Shown here: in pieces, positions 36,780 to 46,881 of the stretch
Position numbering within the stretch: position 1 is the stretch's first letter
How the letters are laid out: every line of letters starts with the position of its first letter
DNA from: Planctomycetota bacterium
Lineage (GTDB): Bacteria; Planctomycetota; UBA1135; UBA2386
Direction of reading: 5' to 3'
Length of the DNA stretch: 64,000 nucleotides
Assembly: GCA_020849665.1 (NCBI GenBank)
Contig: JADLFX010000014.1
Span: 36,603 to 100,602, forward strand
Notes under the pieces: model-generated
What the model was told of the DNA's origin: nothing
What the model saw: only the letters and a program-made list of their open reading frames with translations
The model's database searches: none
Translations under genes and position numbers: made by a program

Positions 36780-39650
36780 CTAGTTGACCGTGAAGTTGCG
36801 CGGCGCGGCGCGCGCGTACTTCACCTGCTGGCGGCGGATCTCCTCCAGGTTGTAGCTGCCCGGGGAGAACGTCGCCGAGAAGAGCAGGTGCGACTCGGCC
36901 GTGACCGCCCAGCTGCCGGCGGCGAGACCCGGCACGCTGACGCCGGCAAGGTCGGGGATCTGCACGGTGGCGTTCCCGACCGCGCCGTCGACGTCGTTGC
37001 GCACGAGGGTCCAGGAGCGTCCCAGGGGATCGGTCGCGGTGAACGAGTGGAACGCGAACCCGCCGATCAGGCTGCTCGCGTCGAGCCGGTCCTGGAACTC
37101 GAAGGAAGGCGAGCCGGTGAACGCGCCGGCCGGCGCGGTGATCGTGGGCACGCCGAGCGGCGCCCCTGTGTCCACGGTCGTGCCCACCGATGCGTCGCCG
37201 ATCAGCCGGCGGTGGCGCGACAGGTTGCCCGCCGTGTCGCGTGCCTCGGCCGAGACCCAGAGGACCGGCGCGTAGGCGCCCAGCGCCAGGACGGTGCTCA
37301 GGGAGTAGGTGCCGTTCACGGTGTAGACGGCGCCGGTGCCGAGCGTGGTGAACCCCACGCCGAAGAGCGTCATGCCCGGGAACCCCTGCAGGCTGGCGAC
37401 GATCCGCCCCGTCGGCCGTCCCACCAGGTTGGCCGTGTCGAGGCCCGCGGCCGCGGCGAAGTCGAGTCCGTATGGCAGCGCGAGGTTGCGCGTGGTTCCG
37501 GCCGCGTTCAGGGCCGAGAGCGTGAGGTTGAGGGCCGCGCCTGGCGCGGTCGTGTTCGGCGGCGGGGTCAGAGCCGTGCCGGTCGAGCCGGTCATCTGGA
37601 CGGCGAACGACTGGTAGGTCGAGAGCTGCGTCGGCTCGTAGATCCCCACGAACCCGGTGGTCGCCTGCAGCCGGTTCGGCCGGATCGCGGTGCTCGGGAT
37701 CAGGGTCGGGGTGGCGGACGCCGTGGCGATCTCCTCCTCGCGCGGGTCGTCGAGCAGGTTGGAACCGATCAGCGCGGTGGCCCCGGCCGAGGGCACGAAC
37801 ACCATCGCGCCCGTGAAGGTGGCCGTGGCGCCGGTGCGCGGCCGCAGCGGCAGCGACACGAAGCCGGCCGGCGAGTCCAGGAGCGTGACCAGATGGTAGC
37901 CGTCCCGGATCAGGGTGACGCTGTACGAGGCCTGCGTGAGCCCCGTGAAGACGGCCCGCCCGTCGCCGCCGGTGCGCGCGCTCTGCCGGCCCGCGGCCGG
38001 CTTCTGCGGCATGCCGGGCTCGATCAGCACCTCCACGTCGACCATCGCCTGCAGCGTGGCGTCGTCGTACGCCTCCACGACCAGCGTGCCGCCCGCGACC
38101 GAGCCGGTCACCGCGCCGCGCTGGACCAGCCTGCCCGCCACCGGCGGCGCCGGGTTGCCCGCGGCATCGGTGAGCACGAGCTGGTAGTCCACCGGCGCCG
38201 TCTGGCGGCCCAGCAGGAGCGGCCGGCAGGCGAAGCGGCCGTCGTTCTGGGCGGCGAAGATCGTGGCGGTCAGCGCGTTCGCGGTGACGGTCGCCGTGCT
38301 CACCCGCTCGCTGGCCCGGCCGTGGAACACGATGTGCTCCTGGTCGGTGATCAGGTCGTTGGTGGCCGCCAACACCGGCGGCCCCACCGAGAGCAGCGCG
38401 GGGGCGTTCACGTCGAGGCGCGGGTCGTTGGCGGCGCTGCCGAGCACGTAGCCGGTACGGCGCGCGCCACGCGCCACCTGGGCAGCCAGCGTGATCGCAC
38501 CGTCGGAGAAGCGCGGCTTGGCGAGGGTGCCCAGGGCCCCGGTGAAGTCCACGCTCACCGTCTGCCGGCCGTTCGCGGGCACCGCCACCGTGCGGCGCAC
38601 GAAGTTCACGTCGGTCGTGGGCTTGGTCGTGCCGTCGAGGCCGTAGAGCCGCACGGTCACCGAGTCGCCGGCCACGGTCGTGTCCGGAACGGTCACGTCC
38701 ACACGCAGGTTCTCGAGGTTGACGCGGTTGACCTTGTCGGGGTATCCGCTGACCGGATTGCCGACGGTCACGGACTCGACTTCGCGCAGCGGCAGCGTGC
38801 GGAAGGTCGCGAACGGGGTGCGATTGCGGAAGTCGAGCTTGCCGTCGCCGAAGCGGATCGTGTCGTCCACCTGGATCGCGATCTCGGCGTCGCCGGGCAG
38901 GGGCTGGCTGGGCACGAAGCGCAGCACCCGACCGTCGGTCTGTTGGCCGCTGCTGAACGGGAACGAGCGCGTGCCCGCCACGGCCGTCCCGCCGCTCGGA
39001 CCCACCAGGAAGTTGCTGCTGGTCACCGAAGCCGTCGTCGCGGGCTTGGTGAACACGACGTAGACCAGGGTCTCGCGCTGCTGGTTGGTCTTGGCGTTCT
39101 CGGGCAGCGTCGTGACGATCCGGCCGTCGTCCACTTCGCTGTCCTCGTCGGGGGTGAACTCGGCGATCACCTGCGGCTCCGAGCCGCCGTAGCGCAGGCC
39201 GTCCACGTCGCGCGCCTCGGGGTCGATCACTACCTCGATCGACGCCCCCTGGGTGTTGGGCCACGGGGCGAGGCCGCGCATCACCAGGGCGGTACCGCCG
39301 AGCACGAACTCGTAGCTGGCCGAGAGCGCCTGCGTGGTGCCCTTGAGGCGCGGGAAGATCAGCGCCTGCTTGCCCGCCGAGCCCGACGTGGGCGCGAGGG
39401 AGTCGGAGTTCATGGTCTTGCTGAACACGACCACGATCGGGACCGTGGTCGGCCAGCCGGCGCCCTTGGGGTAGACGCTCCGGACCGTGGGACGCCCGTC
39501 CGGAGCGTCGCCGCCGGCCACCATGGTCTGGACGTTGGTGGTGTCGGTCCCGCCACGGCCGCCGAACCCGGGATCGAAGGCCCTGCCGATGTTGTCCCCG
39601 CACGCGGCGGCGAGCAGGAGCGGTGCGGCCAGGAGGAGGTAGCTGCGCAT
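36780..39650 (-). CDS. Large lipoprotein with bacterial Ig-like (SbsA-type) and carboxypeptidase-regulatory-like domains
   Basis: 956 aa. Signal peptide with lipid Cys at 17 (LLAAACGD). The start of the mature part has the Ig-like SbsA pattern (VRSVYPKGAGWPTTVPIVVVFSKTM-type strand near 58-80, again near 195-260), so tandem beta-sandwiches are likely. A CarboxypepD_reg-like unit lies near 545-600 (ARTGGDGRAVFTGL, YSVTLIRDGYHL). The rest is beta-rich and low in Cys. It is probably a cell-surface or periplasmic adhesin-like protein; no catalytic motif is visible. It stands alone, with QueC 73 bp downstream on the same strand. Confidence 0.75.
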   Translation of the reverse strand: MRSYLLLAAPLLLAAACGDNIGRAFDPGFGGRGGTDTTNVQTMVAGGDAPDGRPTVRSVYPKGAGWPTTVPIVVVFSKTMNSDSLAPTSGSAGKQALIFPRLKGTTQALSASYEFVLGGTALVMRGLAPWPNTQGASIEVVIDPEARDVDGLRYGGSEPQVIAEFTPDEDSEVDDGRIVTTLPENAKTNQQRETLVYVVFTKPATTASVTSSNFLVGPSGGTAVAGTRSFPFSSGQQTDGRVLRFVPSQPLPGDAEIAIQVDDTIRFGDGKLDFRNRTPFATFRTLPLREVESVTVGNPVSGYPDKVNRVNLENLRVDVTVPDTTVAGDSVTVRLYGLDGTTKPTTDVNFVRRTVAVPANGRQTVSVDFTGALGTLAKPRFSDGAITLAAQVARGARRTGYVLGSAANDPRLDVNAPALLSVGPPVLAATNDLITDQEHIVFHGRASERVSTATVTANALTATIFAAQNDGRFACRPLLLGRQTAPVDYQLVLTDAAGNPAPPVAGRLVQRGAVTGSVAGGTLVVEAYDDATLQAMVDVEVLIEPGMPQKPAAGRQSARTGGDGRAVFTGLTQASYSVTLIRDGYHLVTLLDSPAGFVSLPLRPRTGATATFTGAMVFVPSAGATALIGSNLLDDPREEEIATASATPTLIPSTAIRPNRLQATTGFVGIYEPTQLSTYQSFAVQMTGSTGTALTPPPNTTAPGAALNLTLSALNAAGTTRNLALPYGLDFAAAAGLDTANLVGRPTGRIVASLQGFPGMTLFGVGFTTLGTGAVYTVNGTYSLSTVLALGAYAPVLWVSAEARDTAGNLSRHRRLIGDASVGTTVDTGAPLGVPTITAPAGAFTGSPSFEFQDRLDASSLIGGFAFHSFTATDPLGRSWTLVRNDVDGAVGNATVQIPDLAGVSVPGLAAGSWAVTAESHLLFSATFSPGSYNLEEIRRQQVKYARAAPRNFTVN

Positions 39651-39788
39651 GGGTCGGCGGTACTCGGCCCGACGTTGGCGCCGGAGACGAGCTTCGGGGA
39701 CGGATTATTCCTGGAGCGACGTCCGGTTTCGCCCCCGGGAGCAGGGCCGCGCAGGCATCCCGGCCAGGAGCCGGACCCGGCGGCGCGG

Positions 39789-40409
39789 TCAGCGCGGCTT
39801 CGGCGCCATGGCCCGGGCGGCGCCGAGCACCTCGTCGGACCGCACGAGCCATTCCTCCACGAGTTCGTGGAAGCCCCGCCCGAGCGCCCGCACCAGCGGC
39901 TCCGGCGCCGCCACCTCGGCAGCGACCGTGCGGGTCAGTTCCGCCTCGCAGAGCACGCGCGGCTGGTGGCTCGCGGCGCCGTCCTTGAGCTGGAGCCGCA
40001 GGGTGATGCGAGCGGCGAGGCCGTCCGGGCCGCGCACCGCATGGCAATCCAGCACGTGGCCGCTCAGCACGTAGTCTTCACCGCCGGGTGCGGCCGGTCC
40101 CTTCACCTCGGCGAAGAGTTCGGCACGCGCCAGCCCCAGGACCAGCCCCTGGGTGAGCATCTGGTCCAGTGGACCCGCCCAGTGGTGCAGGAGGAAGGGC
40201 CGCAAGGCCACGGCACCCTCGGCCACCTGCAGGCGGTCGCCCGCGAGGCTCGGTGCCAGTTCCAGTCCGGCGACCCGCAGCACGCCGCCCTGGCGCGCCG
40301 CGCGCGGCGCCGGGCGCGGCACCTCGATCCGGTACCAGTGCTCCTCGGGTGCATCGACGCTGCCACAACCCGCGAGGAGTGCCAGGCACACGGCTGCGCT
40401 CGCTCTCAT
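39789..40409 (-). CDS. ABC transport auxiliary lipoprotein, PqiC/YmbA-like
   Basis: 206 aa from ATG 40409. Lipid Cys at 15 (LLAGCGS). The fold follows the PqiC/ABC-type auxiliary family: HWYRIEVPRP near the start, LRVAGLELAPSLAGDRL and LLHHWAGPLDQML, where the family usually has Y-x-x-x-W-x-x-P near the binding surface, then GHVLDCHAV. It is last in the mlaE-mlaF-mlaD-lipoprotein unit, its ATG overlapping the mlaD stop by 4 bp. It probably links the inner-membrane lipid transporter to the outer membrane. The long frame continuing upstream is shadow. Confidence 0.82.
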   Translation of the reverse strand: MRASAAVCLALLAGCGSVDAPEEHWYRIEVPRPAPRAARQGGVLRVAGLELAPSLAGDRLQVAEGAVALRPFLLHHWAGPLDQMLTQGLVLGLARAELFAEVKGPAAPGGEDYVLSGHVLDCHAVRGPDGLAARITLRLQLKDGAASHQPRVLCEAELTRTVAAEVAAPEPLVRALGRGFHELVEEWLVRSDEVLGAARAMAPKPR

Positions 40410-41284
40410 CGTCCACCTCCCGGCGGAGCCGGTGCGATCTCCAGGTCCTTCACCGTGGTCCCGAACAGGACCGACGACGGCGCCAGCCGCAGATGGCGGG
40501 CGAGGCGCTGCACCTCGGCGAGGCTGTCGCGCAGCGCGTGCAGCACCTCGAGCAAGGGCGCGCGGCTGTTGGCCAGGGCGCCGTGCGCCTCGCCGGCCAG
40601 CAGGTCCAGGCGGCGCTCCAGTCCGGCGGTGCGCGCCAGCGCCGCGCGCGCCTCGGCCAGCGCCGCGCGGCTCTCCTGCAGGGTTGCCGCCAGCTCGCCC
40701 GGCAGCGTGGCACTGGCCTGCTCGGCGTGGGCCAGGATGGCGTCGACGCGCCGCCGGTTGGCCTCCGAGAGCAGGGCATTCATCGCCTGGCTGCTCACCA
40801 GCCACTGGTCGAGGAGATGGTCGGCCTGCTGCATCAGCTCCGGCAGCGTCTTGGCCAGCCGGTCCATGGGGGACTCCCTGGCCGCGATCATCGCCCCGTC
40901 CGGCAGCGCCCGGCCGGCCCGCGACCAGCCCTCCAGCTCCACCGTCACCTGGCCGGTGACCAGCAGGCGGTCCATGCGCGCGCGGGTCACGTCCTGCACC
41001 ACGCAGCGCTCCGGGTCGACGGCGATCCGCACGAGCGTCTTGCCGGCCTCGAAGCGCATGTCGGCCACCGCGCCGACGGGCACGCCCTGGAAGTTGACCC
41101 GCGAGCCGACCTGCATGCCCTTGGTGTTCTCGTGGAACTCGATCTGGTACTCGAGCTGGCGCGCGCCGGCGCCGGCGCCGATGAGGAAGAGCACCGTGGC
41201 CACCATGAGCGCCGCCGAGACCACGGCCAGGAGCCCGACCCGGAAGTGCCGCCCTCGACTCCAGACCGACATGGCCGTTCTCAC
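40406..41284 (-). CDS. mlaD: MlaD/MCE-domain lipid-transport protein
   Basis: 292 aa from GTG 41284, which overlaps the mlaF stop by 4 bp (GTGA); ATG 41272 is possible. One membrane helix (about 16-38) is followed by an MCE domain (about 42-118, NTKGMQVGSRVNFQGVPVG) and a long helical, Ala/Leu-rich tail (about 140-260). MCE proteins form hexameric rings that carry lipids between membranes. The helical tail suggests a needle-like extension longer than in Escherichia coli MlaD. Confidence 0.9.
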   Translation of the reverse strand: MRTAMSVWSRGRHFRVGLLAVVSAALMVATVLFLIGAGAGARQLEYQIEFHENTKGMQVGSRVNFQGVPVGAVADMRFEAGKTLVRIAVDPERCVVQDVTRARMDRLLVTGQVTVELEGWSRAGRALPDGAMIAARESPMDRLAKTLPELMQQADHLLDQWLVSSQAMNALLSEANRRRVDAILAHAEQASATLPGELAATLQESRAALAEARAALARTAGLERRLDLLAGEAHGALANSRAPLLEVLHALRDSLAEVQRLARHLRLAPSSVLFGTTVKDLEIAPAPPGGGR

Positions 41285-42120
41285 ACCACCAGGAAGGGGG
41301 CCAGGTCGAGGCGTCCGGCACCGGCCTCGGCCATGCGGCGCTCCAGGAAGTTGCGGATCCGCGGGTCCGCGGAGCCCCAGATCGTGTCCTTGCCGCCCAG
41401 CGCGGCCACCTCGCCCCCGAGCAGCAGCACGCAGCGGTGCGCGATCGCGTGGGCGGACGCCAGGTCGTGGGTCACGACGACCATGGTGATGCCGAACACG
41501 TGGTTCAGCTTCAGGATCAGGTTGTCGACCTCGGCCGCGGTGATCGGGTCGAGGCCCGCGGACGGCTCGTCGAAGTAGACGATCTCGGGATCCATGGCGA
41601 TGGCGCGCGCGATCGCCGCGCGCTTGCGCATGCCTCCCGAGATGCTCGACGGCGGCAGGTGGGCCGCGTGCAGCAGACCCACCATGTCGAGCTTCATCCG
41701 GGCGATCTCCAGGATCACGCCCTCCGCCAGGCCGGTGTTCTCGCGCAGCGGCAGCGCCACGTTCTCCAGGAGGCTCAGGCTGCCGAGCAGGGCACCACCC
41801 TGGAACGAGAGCCCGGTGGCGAGCCGCATGGCCCGCACGTCCTCCTCCGACATCGCGTAGACGTCGCGCCCGCGGAAGCGCACGGTCCCCGCGGTCGGCG
41901 GCATCAGGCCGCAGAGGTGGCGCAGCAGCGTGGTCTTGCCACAGCCCGAGGGACCCAGGATCACGAACACCTCGCCGCGCCGGATCTCGAGGTCGACGCC
42001 GCGCAGGACCTCGCGCCGGTCGTAGACCGTGGTGACCGCAAGGGCGCGCACCAGGGGCTCCCCGGGCGCGGGCGCGCCGCGCGCGGTCGTGGCGGCGGTG
42101 CCGGCCGCGGGAGCACTCAT
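41281..42120 (-). CDS. mlaF: ABC transporter ATP-binding protein, MlaF-like
   Basis: 279 aa from ATG 42120. Walker A GPSGCGKT (56-63), Q-loop SFQGGALLGSL, signature ISGGMRKRAAIARA, Walker B IVYFDEPSAGLDP and the switch His in VVTHDLASA are all present. The GGMRKR form of the signature is typical of the MlaF/MCE subclass. It powers lipid movement through MlaE. It overlaps both neighbours by 4 bp. Confidence 0.93.
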   Translation of the reverse strand: MSAPAAGTAATTARGAPAPGEPLVRALAVTTVYDRREVLRGVDLEIRRGEVFVILGPSGCGKTTLLRHLCGLMPPTAGTVRFRGRDVYAMSEEDVRAMRLATGLSFQGGALLGSLSLLENVALPLRENTGLAEGVILEIARMKLDMVGLLHAAHLPPSSISGGMRKRAAIARAIAMDPEIVYFDEPSAGLDPITAAEVDNLILKLNHVFGITMVVVTHDLASAHAIAHRCVLLLGGEVAALGGKDTIWGSADPRIRNFLERRMAEAGAGRLDLAPFLVV

Positions 42121-43205
42121 GCGAACACCACCCGCTGCGCCGTCACGAAGAGCGCGTCGATCACGATGATCAGGAACACGCTGAGCACCACGGCATTCGT
42201 GGTGCTGCGGCCCACGCCCTCGCTGCCTCCCGTCACCCGCAGGCCGAGGGCGCACCCCACGACACCCACGACGCCGCCGAACACCAGGGCCTTGCTCATC
42301 CCCATCACGAAGTCCGGCAGCTGCAGCGCGGTGCGCGTCTGCTCCAGGTAGACGTCGGTGCTGATCCCCGCGGCGAGGCCGGCGAACAGACAGCCGCCGA
42401 CCACGGCCATGAGATCGAAGAGCAGGCAGAGCATGACGGTGGCCGCGCAGAGAGCCAGGACCTTGGGCACCACGAGGAAGCGGACCGGGTGCACGCCCAT
42501 CTGGCGCAGCGCGTCCACCTCTTCGCTGACCACCATCGCGCCGAGTTGCGCCGCGTTGGACGAACCCGACCGGGCCGCGAGGATGATCGCACTCATCAGC
42601 GGGCCGATCTCGGTGACGGTCGAGACGCCCACCATGTCGGCGATGTAGAGCTCGACGCCCCACACGCGCAGCTGCACGTAGGCCTGCATGGCGAGGATCA
42701 GGCCCAGCAGGAAACCGATCAGCACCGTGATCGGCAGGGCGCCGATCGCGGCGTGGTCGAGTTCGAGGACGGTCCGGTCGAAGCGCAGGCCCTGGCCGCG
42801 CAGGGGCGCGACGCAGAGCGCGTGCACGGTCTGCCCCGCGGTCCGCAGCACTCCGCACAGGGCGCACAGCATCGGCTCCAGCGCGGCCCCGATCCGGGTG
42901 ATCGGATCCGGGCGCTCGGCCGTCCGGCCCGCGCACGTCAGCCGCTCGACCGAGAGCAGCGAGAAGAAGTCGAGCATCGGCTTCGAGAGCCCGCGCAGGC
43001 GCAGCTCCACTCCGCTCGCCCGCGCGTGGCGCAGGCCGTGGACGATCACGCCCATGCCGGCGGAGTCGAACTCCTCGACCTGGCGCAGGTCGACGATCAG
43101 ACGCTGCGGCCGGCGCGCCAGGATGGAGTGGAGGTCGCGCACCACGGCACGCGCCGTGCTGCGGTCCAGCCGCCGCTCGACTTCGATCACTGTCGCTTCG
43201 GCCAC
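42117..43205 (-). CDS. mlaE: MlaE-family permease with fused N-terminal STAS domain
   Basis: 362 aa. Residues 1-95 form a STAS domain (RLIVDLRQVEEFDSAGMGVIV), which in Escherichia coli is a separate protein, MlaB. The permease follows (about 145-360) with family marks: VELYIADMVGVSTVTEIGPLMSA and the EEVDALRQMGVHPVRFLVVPK coupling helix region. It forms the membrane core of the Mla lipid transporter. The STAS fusion replaces MlaB. It is first in the four-gene overlapping unit. The 205-bp gap to the divergent TPR gene should hold its promoter. Confidence 0.93.
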   Translation of the reverse strand: MAEATVIEVERRLDRSTARAVVRDLHSILARRPQRLIVDLRQVEEFDSAGMGVIVHGLRHARASGVELRLRGLSKPMLDFFSLLSVERLTCAGRTAERPDPITRIGAALEPMLCALCGVLRTAGQTVHALCVAPLRGQGLRFDRTVLELDHAAIGALPITVLIGFLLGLILAMQAYVQLRVWGVELYIADMVGVSTVTEIGPLMSAIILAARSGSSNAAQLGAMVVSEEVDALRQMGVHPVRFLVVPKVLALCAATVMLCLLFDLMAVVGGCLFAGLAAGISTDVYLEQTRTALQLPDFVMGMSKALVFGGVVGVVGCALGLRVTGGSEGVGRSTTNAVVLSVFLIIVIDALFVTAQRVVFA

Positions 43206-43410
43206 GCTCCCTGCCTTCCCCGCGGTGGTTGCCCGCGTCGCCTATCGGCACCGGCACGAGTTCCCCTTGATGCCGACGGGTCCCTTGCCCTCTCGGAACC
43301 GGCCGGGCGAGAATCGCCGCTCCGGTCCCCTCCCACGACTCCCTCCCGATCCGAGCGCCTCGCGGCATGGCGATCCCGCCGCCGCGCGGCGCCCGGAACG
43401 ACGGATCCTC

Positions 43411-46400
43411 ATGAACACGCGAGTCCTCCCCCTCCTGCTCCTGACCCTCCTCTCTGGCTGCGCCGGCTCCGCGGGCAGCCGCGAGCGTGCGGTGCTGGAC
43501 CGTCCGACGGTTCTCGCGCGCGCCCGCGCCGCGCTGTCCGAGCGCCACTTCGATCAGGCGCTGGCCCAGACCGACCTCCTGCTGGCCGCGGACCCGAGGG
43601 ACAAGGACGCGCTCCTGGTGGCGGCGGAGGCCAACCTGGGCATGGCCGACACGGCGCGCTCGGGCCAGATGCCCCTGCTGGAGGACGCGTACGCGACCGC
43701 GAAGCGGGCCGTGGACGTGGATCGCAGCGATGGCCGCGGCTGGCACCTGGTGGCGGAGGCCGAGTACCGCCGCAACAACTTCGCGGCCAGCCGCGACGCC
43801 GCGCTTTCTGCCGCCAGGCTCTTCGCCGAGCGCGGCGACCGCGCCAGCGCCGCCGCGGCCTTCCTGAGCGCGGCACAGGGCGAGATGCAGCTCTTCGTGG
43901 CCAGCCGGCGCGCCGAACTCGAGGACGCGCAGCCGGGGGGATCCGCGCCTCCCCGCCCCGGCCCCGACACGCTGGAGCTGGCCGCGAAGGTGTTCGGACA
44001 CCTCGGGCAGGCGCGCGCCAACGGAGCCGTGGGCGCCAGCGCCGTACGCGCCGCCCAGGTGCACCAGTGGCTGGGCCGGAACACCGAGGCGATCGCCGAG
44101 CTGGAACGGGCCCTCGAGCTCGCGGCGGAGGACGCCGAATTGCACACGGCCTACCAGGAGGCGTTCTTCCAGCTCGACAAGCGTGCGGAGTGCGTGGCCG
44201 CCTACCGGCGCATGGGGCGCGAGCGTCCGCAGTCGCGCGCCACGCAGTGGTTCCTCGGCCGCGCCCTCGTGGCCCAGGCCGATGCCGAGCGCCAGCGCGG
44301 CGCGACGAGCGATGCCACGGAGCACTATCGCGAGGCCGCCCAGGTGTTCGGCGAGTACGGCGCCACGGTCCCCGACCATGCGCAGGCGGCGGCGGACTGG
44401 GTGGCGATCTGCCAGCTGGCGTTGGGCCGTGTGGCGGTGGACGGCGGCAACCTCGCCGGAGCCAAGGAGTGGTTCGCGAAGGCCTACGCCACCACGCCAC
44501 GCGTGGCGGAGTATCCGGACGGGCAGCCGCTGCTCTACGACAGCTTCGGCGGCCACTACGCGCGCGGCCTGGACCTGATCGGCCAGGCCAGCACCGCCTC
44601 GGGCACCCGCGAGGGGATGGAGGCGGCCCTGGCCCACTACCGCGAGGTCGTGCAGCGCCATCCGGACCGCTTCGGCGCGATGTTCAACAACGCCGCGCTC
44701 ACCGCGCGCGACCTCGGGGTGGCGTACGCGAGAGACGGGCGCGACGAATCCGCCAAGGCGCTCTGGGAGGAGAGCTACCGCTACTACTGCAAGGCGGTGG
44801 AGCTCGAGCCGCAGGACGCGCGCATCGTCAACGACTGCGGCCTGATGCTGGTCTACCACCTGCACCGTGAGTACGGGCGCGCGCGGGAGCTCTTCGACCG
44901 CGCCATCCAGCTCGGCACGGCCCAGCTCGCCGAGCTGCCCGAGGACGCGCCGCAGGAGCAGCGCAACGGCCTCGAAGAGGCGGTCGGCGACGCGTGGCAG
45001 AACATCGCCGTGCTGATGCGCAACCTCGGCAGGCCGTTCGCCGAGTACCGGGAGTACTGCGAGAAGGCGGTGAAGTACTACCCCTACGAGCGGCGCGAGG
45101 CGGCGCGCCTGCTGCGCGGCGGCGCGGAGAGCGCGCCCGCGAGCACGCGCCGGGCGGCGCCGGTGGGCACGCCGGGCACCCCCGGGGGCTGGATCGTCGC
45201 GCCGCCGCGCTTCGCGCCGCCCGCGTCCGGGCGTCCGGGCCAGGACCAGGACGGGGGCAAGGCCGCGGCGTTCGCCAAGGTGAAGCAGGCGGCCGACACC
45301 AAGGCCGCCGCCGAGGACTACGACGGCGCACTGCTGGTGCTCGACCGCGCCGCCGCCGAGCTGCGCGGCTACGCGCCCTTCCACCACCTGAGCGGGATCA
45401 TGAACCTGCGCCATGCCGTGCGCTCCCGCGACGCGGGCGGCAAGGCGGGCCTGGTCGACGGACTCTTCGCCGACGCCGTGAACCAGCTCAAGCGCGCCGT
45501 GGAGCTCGACGCCGAGCCGGCGCAGTACCGCGTCGACCTGATGCAGGCCCAGCTCGAGCGCGGCGACTTCGCCGACGCCGCCCGGACCGCCAAGGAGGCC
45601 CTGAGCCTCGCGCGCAGCCAGGGCGGCGGCGATCCGGTCCTGCTCGCGGCGCTGCACGCCGGGCGCGCCGACGCCAACACGCGCGTCTACGTGGCCGCGA
45701 GGCAGGAGGGCAAGGACGCGCCCGAGGCCCTGCAGGCGGCCCGCGAGTCGTACCGCGAGGTGGAGAAGGCCGGGCCGCTGCCCGCCAGGGTGTTCGCGAC
45801 CTGGCTCTCGCTGGAACAGTGGGCGGGCGCCGGCGACGCGGCGTTGGAGCTGGCGATGCGCGTGCTGGCGCGCGAGCCGGGCCGCGACGACGCGTTGAAT
45901 CAGCTCGTCGACCTCGCCGTGGCGGCGCGCAAGCCGGAGAAGGCGATTGCGCTGCTGACCGGACGCAGCGACGCGAAGAGCCTCTGGTATCTCGGCCGCG
46001 CGCGATTCAGCCAGGCCCTGGACCAGTGGAGTGCAAACCCACGCGAGCCCAAGGAGGCCCTGGCCGCGATCGCGCAGGCGCAGAAGGACTTCGCGGCGTC
46101 GAAGGCCGGCAATGCCGAGTACGCCGACTCGTGCGACCAGTGGTTGGCGCTCTGTCTGACCGCCCAGGGCTTCATGCACCTGAGCGCCGACCAGACCCCG
46201 GAGGCCGAGGCCTCGTTCCTGGCGGCCGTCCGGCTGCGGCCCGACAAGATCGCCGCGGAGATCGGTCCCAACCAGAGCGCGCGCATCGGCGTGCTCACCG
46301 TGGGCGGCAAGTACTTCGAGCGCGACCCCGCCAGAATGGAGGCGCTGTTCCGCGCCGCGCACGAGGCAGCCAGCGAGGACTTCGACTTCGCCAGCAACTT

Positions 46401-46881
46401 CGGCCTCGCGGCGCGCGACCACGGCACGCTGCTGGAGCGCCAGCGCAAGACCGAGGCGGCGCGGCAGATGTACGAGGCGAGCTACCGGGCCTACCGCAAG
46501 GCCGCCCAGCTCGATCCGGACAACCTGCGGCTCAAGGTCGACCTCGCGATCCTGCCCATCTACCACCTCGGGGTGGACCTGGACGAGACCCGCGACCTGC
46601 TGCTGGCGGTGGCCGAGACCGGCGAACGGCGCCTGCAGGAGATGAAGCCCGGCGACTCGGATCGCAAGGACCTGAACGAGACCGTGGCCGACGCGTGGCA
46701 GAACCTCGGCCAGTACTACCTCGCGCACGCCAAGGACGCGGCCAAGGCACGCGCCGCGCTCGAGAAGAGCCTGAAGTTCCTGCAGCGCGGCCCGGTGCAG
46801 GCCATGCTGCGGCGTGCCCAGCAGATGGAGAAGACCGCCCAGAGCCAGCCCGAGTCCCGGCCGGGAGACGGCAAGCAGTGA
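43411..46881 (+). CDS. Large TPR-repeat lipoprotein
   Basis: 1156 aa from ATG 43411. The signal peptide ends LLSGCAG with lipid Cys at 17. The mature chain is almost wholly tetratricopeptide-like helical pairs (for example RARAALSERHFDQALAQTDL, HQWLGRNTEAIAELERALEL, EYADSCDQWLALCLTAQGFM), with a Pro/Gly-rich break near residue 580. It is probably a scaffold at the inner face of the outer membrane. A second TPR gene starts within its stop codon (GTGA), so the two products likely work as a pair. No enzyme motif is visible. Confidence 0.82.
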   Translation: MNTRVLPLLLLTLLSGCAGSAGSRERAVLDRPTVLARARAALSERHFDQALAQTDLLLAADPRDKDALLVAAEANLGMADTARSGQMPLLEDAYATAKRAVDVDRSDGRGWHLVAEAEYRRNNFAASRDAALSAARLFAERGDRASAAAAFLSAAQGEMQLFVASRRAELEDAQPGGSAPPRPGPDTLELAAKVFGHLGQARANGAVGASAVRAAQVHQWLGRNTEAIAELERALELAAEDAELHTAYQEAFFQLDKRAECVAAYRRMGRERPQSRATQWFLGRALVAQADAERQRGATSDATEHYREAAQVFGEYGATVPDHAQAAADWVAICQLALGRVAVDGGNLAGAKEWFAKAYATTPRVAEYPDGQPLLYDSFGGHYARGLDLIGQASTASGTREGMEAALAHYREVVQRHPDRFGAMFNNAALTARDLGVAYARDGRDESAKALWEESYRYYCKAVELEPQDARIVNDCGLMLVYHLHREYGRARELFDRAIQLGTAQLAELPEDAPQEQRNGLEEAVGDAWQNIAVLMRNLGRPFAEYREYCEKAVKYYPYERREAARLLRGGAESAPASTRRAAPVGTPGTPGGWIVAPPRFAPPASGRPGQDQDGGKAAAFAKVKQAADTKAAAEDYDGALLVLDRAAAELRGYAPFHHLSGIMNLRHAVRSRDAGGKAGLVDGLFADAVNQLKRAVELDAEPAQYRVDLMQAQLERGDFADAARTAKEALSLARSQGGGDPVLLAALHAGRADANTRVYVAARQEGKDAPEALQAARESYREVEKAGPLPARVFATWLSLEQWAGAGDAALELAMRVLAREPGRDDALNQLVDLAVAARKPEKAIALLTGRSDAKSLWYLGRARFSQALDQWSANPREPKEALAAIAQAQKDFAASKAGNAEYADSCDQWLALCLTAQGFMHLSADQTPEAEASFLAAVRLRPDKIAAEIGPNQSARIGVLTVGGKYFERDPARMEALFRAAHEAASEDFDFASNFGLAARDHGTLLERQRKTEAARQMYEASYRAYRKAAQLDPDNLRLKVDLAILPIYHLGVDLDETRDLLLAVAETGERRLQEMKPGDSDRKDLNETVADAWQNLGQYYLAHAKDAAKARAALEKSLKFLQRGPVQAMLRRAQQMEKTAQSQPESRPGDGKQ

